5,485 nt of DNA from assembly GCA_913773715.1 (NCBI GenBank), contig CAJYHD010000378.1, positions 1 to 5,485 of the forward strand, written 5' to 3'. The notes beneath the pieces were generated by a model. The model saw only the letters and a list, made by a program, of their open reading frames with translations. It searched no databases and was not told the origin of the DNA. A program made the translations under genes and the position numbers. This document shows, piece after piece, positions 1-4,862 of the stretch; the stretch's first letter is position 1; each line of letters starts with the position of its first letter. Source of the stretch: an uncultured Sphingobium sp. (GTDB lineage: Bacteria; Pseudomonadota; Alphaproteobacteria; Sphingomonadales; Sphingomonadaceae).

Positions 1-2
1 CG

Positions 3-566
3 ATCGAGCCGGGCACTCGCTTCGCCACCCTCGTGGCCCAAGGCAAGCTGACGCCCGCCGACCCGGATCATGGCGCGACGCTCTACGAACTGACGCAGGA
101 CATGACCGGCGCGGCAGGCATCCCCGCCTATGAGATCAGCAACCACGCCCGCCCCGGCGAACAGAGCCGCCACAACCTCACCTACTGGCGCTATGGCGAT
201 TATCTCGGCATCGGTCCCGGCGCGCATGGACGGCGCGGCGGTGTCGCGAGCCTGCGGCACAAGAAGCCGGAAAACTGGATGAGCGCCGTCAACCGCAACG
301 GACATGGCATCCAGAGCGAAGAGCCTTTACCCGGCGAAGACCGCGCACGCGAAGCGCTGTTGATGGGCTTGCGGCTTGGCGAAGGGGTCGACCTTTCTCG
401 GATCGCTGCCTTGTCGGGGCTAGGCGAAAGCCAATTGATCGACGCACAGGCCGTGCATCAGTTGCAGCGCCATGGCCTCATCCACCAGCAAGGCAGCCGA
501 TTGCAAATAGCGCCGAGCGGCATGTTGCTGCTCGACGCCATTCTCCCCGAAATCGTGGCGGTCTAA
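3..566 (+). CDS. hemW: HemW-type radical SAM protein, C-terminal part (5' end outside window)
   Basis: This is the last 187 residues of an open frame that enters from the left edge. The first visible residues, IEPGTRF, and the block YEISNHARPGE...HNLTYWRYGDYLGIGPGAHG (about residues 41-74 of the visible part) are characteristic of HemW, formerly called oxygen-independent coproporphyrinogen III oxidase-like. HemW proteins are usually about 380-400 residues, so roughly half is missing, including the N-terminal radical SAM CxxxCxxC motif, which cannot be checked. The known family role is cytosolic heme binding and transfer to heme proteins; true HemN oxidase activity is not expected from this sequence type. 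Where the E. coli protein has Cys before the HNL motif, this one has Ser. A GTG at 33 is not the start, because conserved family sequence continues upstream of it. The gene ends five bases before the convergent M56 protease gene. Confidence 0.9.
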   Translation: MEPGTRFATLVAQGKLTPADPDHGATLYELTQDMTGAAGIPAYEISNHARPGEQSRHNLTYWRYGDYLGIGPGAHGRRGGVASLRHKKPENWMSAVNRNGHGIQSEEPLPGEDRAREALLMGLRLGEGVDLSRIAALSGLGESQLIDAQAVHQLQRHGLIHQQGSRLQIAPSGMLLLDAILPEIVAV

Positions 567-600
567 AAAGCTTAATTGTCGCGGTCGAGCGCCGCAATTT
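567..600 (-). terminator. Possible terminator for the M56 gene at the convergent junction
   Basis: On the minus strand an imperfect inverted repeat (AATTG ... CAATT arms, with interrupted GC pairing inside) at about 574-599 is followed by AAGCTTTTTAG, which holds a run of five T. It overlaps the last codons of the M56 gene. The pairing is broken by bulges and the T run sits a few bases beyond the stem, so this is a weak call. Something has to separate the two convergent genes, whose stop codons are only five bases apart. Confidence 0.25.
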
Positions 601-2317
601 CATCATCGATGTCGCGCAGCGCTTCCGCCTGATCCTTGGCAGGCATGCGGCTGTTCGCGATCTGGACGCGCGCATTCATCAGCCCGCGCTTCGCCGCCAG
701 CTTGCCCATGCGCTCATAGCGGGCGCCGTCCCGCTCGGCGATGGCAGCCTGACGCTCGGCCTGCACTTCCGCCAAACGGGCCTGTTCTTCGGCGCGACGA
801 GCCTGCGCTTCGCCCTGCCATTTGGCCCAGCGGTCAGCGGCCTGGCTCTTCATCTCCGCACGCCGCGCGGCGGCCTCGGCACGGCGCGCCTGCGATTCGG
901 CTTGAAGCTGACCAAGCCGCGCCTGCGCCTCAATCGCTTCGTTGCAGATGCGGACGCGCACATGACGCTGACCGCTGCCATCGGTCCATTCGCGATGCGA
1001 CGTCGTCTGGCCCTTCGTGCCGTCGCATCCTTCACGCACATCGACCTTGGGCACCATCCGCTGGATCTCTGCCTGCGTGGGCACACGATGCGTTTCCGTC
1101 CGGCCATTGGCGTAGGTCACGGTCATGCGGCCGTTTTCCGAGCGGACCACCGGCGGCGCGGGCGGCGCGGGCGGTGTCGGCACGCTCATATCGGCGGCGG
1201 GCGGGATCGGTTCGGCGGGCGCGGCGGGCGGAATCCAGTCGCTTGCCGAGACCGACGGCATTGCCGAAGCGGCAAGTTTTGATGGCTCGCGGGCCCGCGC
1301 ATCATTCGCGACGACCGCTGCATTGGCCTGCACCGGCTGCGCTACCAGGTCTTTCAGTCGCCCAAAATCCGCCGCCTGCACCTTATCGGTGATAGCCGCC
1401 ATTTCCTGCGCGGCTCGGCTACCCGATGCCGTCAGCGCCAGTCCGCTGGCGGTGACGATGGCGACGGCGGCGATGCCCCAGTTTATGCGCTGAAGCGAAA
1501 CATCATGAGTGGACAGCATCTTCAGCCTCCCTTTCAAAGTCTCGATACGGGTAAGGTGACAGGCACCGGCGAATTGACGCCCGCCCGCCGCCTTCAAAAT
1601 CGCGCGGCCATAGCTCTGCACGGACTCTCGGCCATAAACGCCCAGCACGCGGGCGTCGCAGGCCATTTCCTGATCGTCGCGATAGGCGCGGTATGCGAAC
1701 CAGGCGACGGGATTGCACCAATGGACGCCCAGCATCGCCAGTGCGACCATGTTCGCGACCAGATCGCCACGCTGATGGTGCGCGCGTTCGTGCGCGATCG
1801 CCATATCCTGCTCCTGCGCGTCATAGCGCAGGCCGAAATCGACCGGCAGCACGATGAATGGCCGGAAGACGCCGAACGCGAGCGGGCCGGACGCTTGAGG
1901 ACTGGTGATGATGCGGATGCGCCCTTCGCAACCCAGATCGGTCGCGCTGTGCAGCATATGTCGGCGAAAGCGAAAATAGCCGCTCGCCTGAACCATGACG
2001 AACAGCAGCAGCCCCGTGAACCAAAGCGCGATGCCCACCTCCAGCCAGGGGAAGGACGGAGCGCTGTCCGTGACGACAGCCGCCTGCGTCAGATCGATAT
2101 AGCCTGCCAACCCCGCCTGATCGACTGCGACATGGAGGGGCGATCGCTGCGCCACCTCGCTCGGCAGCGCAGGGAGCAGCATCCGCGCCAGCGGCAACGC
2201 CCAGAGCATGTAGGCCGCGCGCACCCCCAACCAGCGCACAACGGGGCGACGCAGCAGCATGACCAGCGCCATCAGCAACGTAGTGGCGATCAGCGTTTCG
2301 GCGATCCAGACGCTCAT
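572..2317 (-). CDS. M56-family (BlaR1-like) membrane metallopeptidase with proline-rich and coiled-coil C-terminal region
   Basis: The protein has 581 residues and is predicted to be an integral membrane zinc protease that senses a signal and triggers inactivation of the BlaI-type repressor encoded just upstream. Hydrophobic segments lie at about 4-22, 34-51, 89-112 and 278-298, with a further hydrophobic stretch near 190-208. The zinc motif is H176-E-R-A-H180, and E217 and D221 in the DDQEMACDARVL segment match the third-ligand motif of M56 enzymes. After the last membrane helix comes an alanine-rich linker, a proline-rich stretch (about 361-391), a small segment with only two cysteines (C431, C458) that could form a disulfide, and a charged Ala/Arg/Glu/Gln region (about 460-530) with repeated ARRAE-like units, probably a coiled coil. 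There is no penicillin-binding sensor domain with SxxK/SxN/KTG motifs, so a beta-lactam-sensing role is not supported. The start ATG overlaps the repressor's stop (ATGA), indicating translational coupling. Confidence 0.88.
   Translation of the reverse strand: MSVWIAETLIATTLLMALVMLLRRPVVRWLGVRAAYMLWALPLARMLLPALPSEVAQRSPLHVAVDQAGLAGYIDLTQAAVVTDSAPSFPWLEVGIALWFTGLLLFVMVQASGYFRFRRHMLHSATDLGCEGRIRIITSPQASGPLAFGVFRPFIVLPVDFGLRYDAQEQDMAIAHERAHHQRGDLVANMVALAMLGVHWCNPVAWFAYRAYRDDQEMACDARVLGVYGRESVQSYGRAILKAAGGRQFAGACHLTRIETLKGRLKMLSTHDVSLQRINWGIAAVAIVTASGLALTASGSRAAQEMAAITDKVQAADFGRLKDLVAQPVQANAAVVANDARAREPSKLAASAMPSVSASDWIPPAAPAEPIPPAADMSVPTPPAPPAPPVVRSENGRMTVTYANGRTETHRVPTQAEIQRMVPKVDVREGCDGTKGQTTSHREWTDGSGQRHVRVRICNEAIEAQARLGQLQAESQARRAEAAARRAEMKSQAADRWAKWQGEAQARRAEEQARLAEVQAERQAAIAERDGARYERMGKLAAKRGLMNARVQIANSRMPAKDQAEALRDIDDEIAALDRDN
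1152..1174. repeat. GC-rich 9-bp tandem repeat inside the M56 gene
   Basis: The 9-mer GGCGGCGCG occurs twice in tandem (1152-1160, 1161-1169) followed by a partial third copy. On the coding (minus) strand it encodes the PPAPPAPP part of the proline-rich linker. Such a repeat can gain or lose whole units without shifting the frame, so linker length may vary between strains. Confidence 0.75.
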
Positions 2318-2682
2318 GACTTCAGCCCCTTCAAGATATCCTCAAGCTCGGCGATATCTTCCGCCGTCAACTGATCCTGTTGTGCCAGATGCGCGACCAG
2401 CGGCGACACGCGGCCACCGAACAGCCGCTGCACCAGCCGCCCGGATTCCCCCGCGACATAATCTTCCCGCGCGATCACCGGACGATAGAGAAAGCGACGG
2501 CCATCCTGATCGGCCGCGATCGCATCCTTGCCCATCAGGCGCGACAGCAAGGTCTTGACCGTCTGCGCACTCCAGTCACGATCGGCAGCGACCCGATCGG
2601 CGACATCGCTTGCGGTCTGCGGCGACTGTTCCCACAGCGCCTCCATCACCACCAGTTCCGCTTCGCTGATCTTCTCGCTCAC
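2314..2682 (-). CDS. BlaI/MecI/CopY-family transcriptional repressor
   Basis: This is a winged-helix repressor of the BlaI/MecI (penicillinase repressor) family, a cytoplasmic dimer that binds inverted repeats of the TACAnnTGTA type. The frame stays open up to a TTG at 2748, but I choose the GTG at 2682. The family motif ISEAEL then begins at residue 5, the length becomes 122 residues (family usually about 120-130), and the two operator dyads at 2710-2746 fall outside the gene. The recognition helix is WSAQTVKTLLSRLMGK (37-52), the wing contains RRFLYRP (62-68), and the C-terminal part (about 84-122) is the helical dimerisation and proteolysis-sensitive region. Ribosome-binding sequence upstream of the GTG is weak; a TTG at 2700 is an alternative start. 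It is followed directly by the M56 protease gene, its expected antagonist, and very likely represses the whole operon through the adjacent operators. Confidence 0.9.
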   Translation of the reverse strand: MSEKISEAELVVMEALWEQSPQTASDVADRVAADRDWSAQTVKTLLSRLMGKDAIAADQDGRRFLYRPVIAREDYVAGESGRLVQRLFGGRVSPLVAHLAQQDQLTAEDIAELEDILKGLKS

Positions 2683-2709
2683 GTCTTTTGTCCGACTCAA
2701 TGCTGCGAT

Positions 2710-2725
2710 GACTACACACGTAGTC
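2710..2725. promoter_or_regulatory. BlaI-type operator 1 (promoter-distal copy)
   Basis: GACTACACACGTAGTC is a perfect inverted repeat with 6-bp arms (GACTAC/GTAGTC) and a 4-bp spacer. It has the form expected for BlaI/MecI-family operators (TAC...GTA core) and lies 28 bp upstream of the preferred repressor start. If the TTGACT at 2743-2748 is the -35 box, this operator covers the -10 region. Confidence 0.7.
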
Positions 2726-2730
2726 GCATT

Positions 2731-2746
2731 GTTTACAGCTGTAGTC
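2731..2746. promoter_or_regulatory. BlaI-type operator 2 (overlaps the likely -35 box)
   Basis: GTTTACAGCTGTAGTC contains the perfect 10-bp palindrome TACAGCTGTA (2734-2743), which is the core BlaI/MecI operator pattern TACAnnTGTA. Its right arm GTAGTC is identical to that of operator 1, and four of six bases in the left arm match. The dyad centres of the two sites are 21 bp apart, about two helical turns, so two repressor dimers would bind the same face of the DNA. Confidence 0.7.
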
Positions 2747-2748
2747 AA
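2743..2748 (-). promoter_or_regulatory. Probable -35 box of the blaI-M56 operon
   Basis: Reading on the minus strand, TTGACT matches five of six bases of the -35 consensus. It overlaps operator 2, and a 17-bp spacing would place the -10 at 2720-2725 inside operator 1. That -10 (GACTAC) is a poor match, so only the -35 is called. Its position would let the bound repressor exclude RNA polymerase. Confidence 0.4.
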
Positions 2749-2902
2749 TGAGCGATGAAGCGCATTTTGCCGGTGTGATTGTCGGCGGATTTTACAACGT
2801 CGGGTCAGGCGCCACCAGCGTTAACCGTGCAGGGTCACCTATTCAGCCACATCGTCATTTTGGCATGCCGCTTGCGAAGTTATTTACACACCCGATCTAC
2901 TA

Positions 2903-3247
2903 TCAGGGATGTCGGCTGTCTCCGCCGACATCCCGCCCGGGTGCCGGAATGCTTCGGTCATCATCCGATGGGATCGGCTGCACCGACTGGCGCAACATCA
3001 GGGCATCGACCTCCTGCCCAATGCGATCCCATGTCTTGGCCGTATCCATGTCGGCATCGCGGATCGCCTTCACGATTTCATCGACGATGATCTGGCGCGC
3101 GCGGCGGCCATGCATGGACAGCAGATCGCGAGCTGCATGTTCAGGTGTCAGGTATCGGTCGAGCATTTCAACATAAGAAACGGACGCTGCATGAAGTCTC
3201 TTGCACTGCGATATATCGGCTCGCAGTTGCGGTATGTCGTTAATCAT
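2903..3247 (-). CDS. Hypothetical protein, 114 residues, divergent from the hemerythrin-like gene
   Basis: I do not recognise this protein with certainty. Codon use has the G/C-rich third positions seen in the neighbours, most clearly in the central part, which argues that this minus-strand frame and not the overlapping plus-strand frames is the gene. It is predicted to be cytoplasmic and largely helical, without signal peptide, membrane segment or cysteine pair. Residues about 33-86 (LTPEHAARDLLSMHG...IVKAIRDADMDTAKTWDRIGQEVDAL) resemble, from memory, a layout common in small alphaproteobacterial proteins of unknown function: a helix ending in HG, then a helix, a short acidic turn and a W-containing final helix. 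That is a loose resemblance only. No Shine-Dalgarno sequence precedes the ATG at 3247, and a TAAAAT box twelve to seven bases upstream would make the message leaderless. The last codons lie in an 11-bp perfect hairpin. Confidence 0.65.
   Translation of the reverse strand: MINDIPQLRADISQCKRLHAASVSYVEMLDRYLTPEHAARDLLSMHGRRARQIIVDEIVKAIRDADMDTAKTWDRIGQEVDALMLRQSVQPIPSDDDRSIPAPGRDVGGDSRHP
2906..2934. repeat. Perfect 11-bp hairpin at the 3' end of the hypothetical gene
   Basis: Arms GGGATGTCGGC (2906-2916) and GCCGACATCCC (2924-2934) are perfectly complementary and enclose a 7-base loop. On the minus strand the stem ends directly at the TGA stop (2903-2905). Neither side has a T run, so it is not a standard intrinsic terminator; it could protect the mRNA 3' end or act in another way. 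Confidence 0.8.
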
Positions 3248-3253
3248 GAACGG

Positions 3254-3259
3254 ATTTTA
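3254..3259 (-). promoter_or_regulatory. Likely -10 box of the hypothetical gene
   Basis: TAAAAT on the minus strand matches five of six bases of the -10 consensus. Counting seven bases downstream puts the transcription start at or next to the A of the ATG at 3247, predicting a leaderless mRNA, which agrees with the missing ribosome-binding site. No good -35 is visible at 16-18 bp, as is common at activator-dependent promoters. Confidence 0.45.
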
Positions 3260-3288
3260 CAGCAACCTGCACCATCGCGAACCATTGC

Positions 3289-3302
3289 TTGATCTGGATC
3301 AT
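3289..3302. promoter_or_regulatory. FNR/FixK/ANR-type box between the divergent genes
   Basis: TTGATCTGGATCAT matches the FNR/FixK/ANR consensus TTGATnnnnATCAA at nine of ten defined bases. Its centre (3295.5) is 48 bp from the start of the minus-strand hypothetical gene and 53 bp from the first possible start of the plus-strand hemerythrin-like gene. Regulators of this family respond to low oxygen, redox state or NO. A site at -41.5 for the plus-strand gene would put transcription start near 3337; relative to the TAAAAT promoter of the minus-strand gene it lies at about -48.5, which is not a canonical activating position. Which gene it controls is therefore open. Confidence 0.65.
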
Positions 3303-3348
3303 AGGCGTCTTACAGTGATGCCGCCTTTTTCCTACCGCATCCTGCGCT

Positions 3349-3768
3349 ATGGTAGTCGCTATGCAGAACGACATGGCAACCACATTGAAGGCACATCACC
3401 AGCAGATCGAGAACGGCCTTGCCGAAATCGTTCGCCACTGCTCGCTGGCGATGCCGGACATGTCTCTCCTCGGCGCGGCGCGGGTCAAGCTCAGCCGCGC
3501 CAGTGCAGCGCGAACACGCTATATTTCCGATACGGTCATTCCGGCCCTGATGCCCGGCGCCGATCCCGCGTTGAAGGCGGAACTCGAAGCCATGCAAAGA
3601 ACATTCAGCGCGAAACGCCTCGCCTCCAGCGAACATGTCAACAACTGGACATCGCAGTCGATCGAGAAAGACTGGGATGGCTACCGCGCAGCCTCTCGAG
3701 AAATTCGACGCATGATGGAAGAACAAATCGAACGCGAGCGGGCCATCCTCCTGCCACGCCTTACGTAA
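3349..3768 (+). CDS. Hemerythrin-like (HHE-type) helical protein, divergent ligands
   Basis: The 139-residue frame looks like a four-helix bundle of the hemerythrin/HHE class. The signs are HHQQIENGL near the start (H16, H17), a middle segment RYISDTVIPALMPGADPALKAELEAM, and a C-terminal half with NNWTSQSIEKDWDGYRAASREIRRMMEEQIERERAILLPRL, which resembles the W...I..DW ... RI.REE..L.P ending of small alphaproteobacterial hemerythrin-like proteins known to me. Family members bind a di-iron centre and handle O2 or NO, but the full set of H/H/E/H ligands is not visible here, so metal binding may be lost or altered. Starts at 3349, 3361 and 3373 are all ATG and in frame; none has a clear ribosome-binding site, and the similarity begins just after the third. 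An FNR-type box lies upstream. No signal peptide or membrane segment is seen. Confidence 0.6.
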   Translation: MVVAMQNDMATTLKAHHQQIENGLAEIVRHCSLAMPDMSLLGAARVKLSRASAARTRYISDTVIPALMPGADPALKAELEAMQRTFSAKRLASSEHVNNWTSQSIEKDWDGYRAASREIRRMMEEQIERERAILLPRLT

Positions 3769-3781
3769 CGAGCGATCGCAT

Positions 3782-3813
3782 CAAAGAAAAGGGGCGGCCC
3801 AACAGGACCGCCC
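3782..3813 (-). terminator. Intrinsic terminator of the zeta-bolA-glutaredoxin cluster
   Basis: On the minus strand a GC-rich stem (CCGCCC/GGGCGG outer arms at 3808-3813 and 3792-3797, one mismatch, two more GC pairs, four-base loop 3801-3804) is followed by CTTTTCTTTG. It lies 26-57 bp past the glutaredoxin stop. The same stem sits 24 bp past the convergent hemerythrin-like gene, but on the plus strand it lacks a T run. Confidence 0.75.
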
Positions 3814-3838
3814 TGTTCAAACCAGAATGCCCGCAAGA

Positions 3839-4171
3839 TCAGTTCGCGGCAGCGACGCCCCGATCGGTCATCAGCTGCTGCAACTCTCCAGCCTCGTACA
3901 TTTCCATCATGATGTCGCTGCCGCCGACGAACTCGCCCTTGACGTAAAGCTGCGGAATGGTCGGCCAGTCGGAATAGGCCTTGATGCCCTGACGAACACC
4001 CTGATCCTGCAACACATCGACCGTCTCGTAGGATACGCCAAGATGCTCCAGGATCGCGATCGCGCGGCTGGAAAAGCCGCACTGCGGAAAAAGCGGCGTT
4101 CCCTTCATGAAGAGCACGACGTCGCTGCCCTTGACGATCCCGTCGATACGCTCATGCACAGCGTCGGTCAT
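3839..4171 (-). CDS. grxD: Monothiol glutaredoxin, Grx4/GrxD family (CGFS type)
   Basis: The 110-residue product is a single-domain CGFS glutaredoxin, which binds a glutathione-ligated [2Fe-2S] cluster and transfers it to target proteins, often as a heterodimer with a BolA protein. Visible family marks are VVLFMKGTPLFPQCGFSSRA with the cluster cysteine in CGFS, then W-P-TIPQLYVKGEFVGGSDIMMEM, which holds the cis-proline TIPQ loop and the GG-SD glutathione-binding segment. The frame is open to 4204, but I choose the ATG at 4171: AGGAAG is placed seven to nine bases upstream, whereas it is too close to the ATG at 4177. The bolA-family gene is 63 bp upstream on the same strand, and the terminator at 3782-3813 follows. 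The arrangement fits a functional Grx4-BolA pair in the cytosol. Confidence 0.95.
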   Translation of the reverse strand: MTDAVHERIDGIVKGSDVVLFMKGTPLFPQCGFSSRAIAILEHLGVSYETVDVLQDQGVRQGIKAYSDWPTIPQLYVKGEFVGGSDIMMEMYEAGELQQLMTDRGVAAAN

Positions 4172-4234
4172 GTTCATTCTTCCTAATTCTGGCGCGAGCC
4201 GCATGTGGCCATGCGCGGATATATTGCGTGGGGG

Positions 4235-4468
4235 TTAATTGGGAACAGCGGTCGTGAGTTGCAAGGCGTGAAGAACACCACCCATCCGACCGCCGAGCGC
4301 GGCATAGACGGCGCGCTGCTGCGCGACGCGGCTCATGCCCCGGAAGCTCTCCGCCACCACGCGCGCGGCATAATGATCGCCGTCGCCCGCAAGGTCGGTG
4401 ATCTCGACCTGCGCGTCGGGAATGGCGGCGCGGATCATGTTGGCGATATCGTCAGCAGCCATTGGCAT
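4235..4468 (-). CDS. BolA family protein (IbaG-like)
   Basis: This 77-residue protein has the BolA fold layout: an N-terminal helix (DDIANMIRAAIPDAQ), strand VEITDL, GDGDHYAARVVAESFRG, the helix-turn-helix-like SRVAQQRAVYAAL, and the ending GGVLHALQLTT. H67 in LHAL is the conserved C-terminal histidine that serves as a cluster ligand in Grx-BolA complexes. In the SRV..Q..VY segment it carries Gln where many BolA proteins have His; E. coli IbaG has the similar MSRVKKQQTVYGPL. BolA proteins work with CGFS glutaredoxins in Fe-S delivery and iron sensing, and the partner gene lies 63 bp downstream. The start could be ATG 4468 or ATG 4462; ribosome-binding signal is weak (GGGTAA). It begins 11 bp after the zeta gene stop, so the two are probably cotranscribed. 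Confidence 0.93.
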   Translation of the reverse strand: MPMAADDIANMIRAAIPDAQVEITDLAGDGDHYAARVVAESFRGMSRVAQQRAVYAALGGRMGGVLHALQLTTAVPN

Positions 4469-4479
4469 GAGATTTTACC

Positions 4480-4803
4480 CTACTGCGCTTCCATGAACTG
4501 GCGGCGCGCAATGACCGCTTGTTCCTCCAGCGCGACTCGCACGCCCGGTTCGTCGATGTCGAGACCAGCCTGCGTCATGTCGCCCACCAGCTTGCGGATC
4601 ACATCCTCATCGCCCGCTTCCTCGAAATCCGCCTGCACGACGGCCTTGGCATATGCGTCCGTCTCTTCGGGCGTGAGGCCCATCTTCGCGGCGGCCCATT
4701 CGCCCAGCAGGCGGTTGCGGCGGGCCTGGATACGGAACTGCAATTCCGCGTCATGGGCGAACTTGTTTTCGAAAGCCCGCTCACGTTCGTCGAAGGTGGT
4801 CAT
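4480..4803 (-). CDS. F1Fo-ATPase inhibitor subunit zeta (former DUF1476)
   Basis: The 107-residue protein matches the DUF1476 family along its whole length: MTTFDERERAFENKFAHDAELQFRIQARRNRLLGEWAAAKMGL, then an acidic four-helix region ending VALEEQAVIARRQFMEAQ. The Paracoccus denitrificans member is the zeta subunit, which inserts its N-terminal segment into F1 and blocks ATP hydrolysis by the ATP synthase. The N-terminal charged helix (about 3-20) that carries this activity is present and intact. In several sphingomonad-like and other alphaproteobacterial species zeta is reported to inhibit weakly or to be dispensable, so strength of inhibition cannot be read from the sequence. It lies 59 bp downstream of leuD and 11 bp upstream of the bolA-family gene. 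No strong ribosome-binding site precedes the ATG. Confidence 0.93.
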   Translation of the reverse strand: MTTFDERERAFENKFAHDAELQFRIQARRNRLLGEWAAAKMGLTPEETDAYAKAVVQADFEEAGDEDVIRKLVGDMTQAGLDIDEPGVRVALEEQAVIARRQFMEAQ

Positions 4804-4862
4804 GCGTCAAACGCCCCGCTTAAAATCGGTTGAGTGAGAATCAGATAGAAGCGGCAGGCGAA

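Noticed and set aside
1505..2374. Plus-strand open frame of 289 codons opposite the M56 gene
   Set aside because: It is rich in Arg, His and Gln with no recognisable motif, and lies antisense to a gene with a clear zinc motif and membrane helices. Long antisense frames are common in GC-rich coding DNA.
572..2748. Beta-lactam resistance operon
   Set aside because: BlaI and BlaR1-like proteins are present, but there is no beta-lactamase or penicillin-binding sensor domain in the window, so the resistance label is not supported.
2748..3292. Plus-strand frames (2748-3176, 2909-3292, 2779-3090) opposite the hypothetical gene
   Set aside because: Their translations lack coherent composition, and the minus-strand frame 2903-3247 has the genome-like codon pattern, so these are shadows.
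4200..4215. Short inverted repeat CGCATG-TGGC-CATGCG upstream of the glutaredoxin gene
   Set aside because: Six-base arms without a T run or a plausible attenuator layout; such short dyads are expected by chance in this base composition.
4218..4247. Possible separate promoter for the glutaredoxin gene (AATATATC on the minus strand)
   Set aside because: No acceptable -35 at the right distance; read-through from bolA is the simpler explanation.
4205..4837. Plus-strand open frame of 210 codons across the bolA and zeta genes
   Set aside because: It is antisense to two well-recognised conserved genes, and its translation is low-complexity Ser/Ala/Arg.
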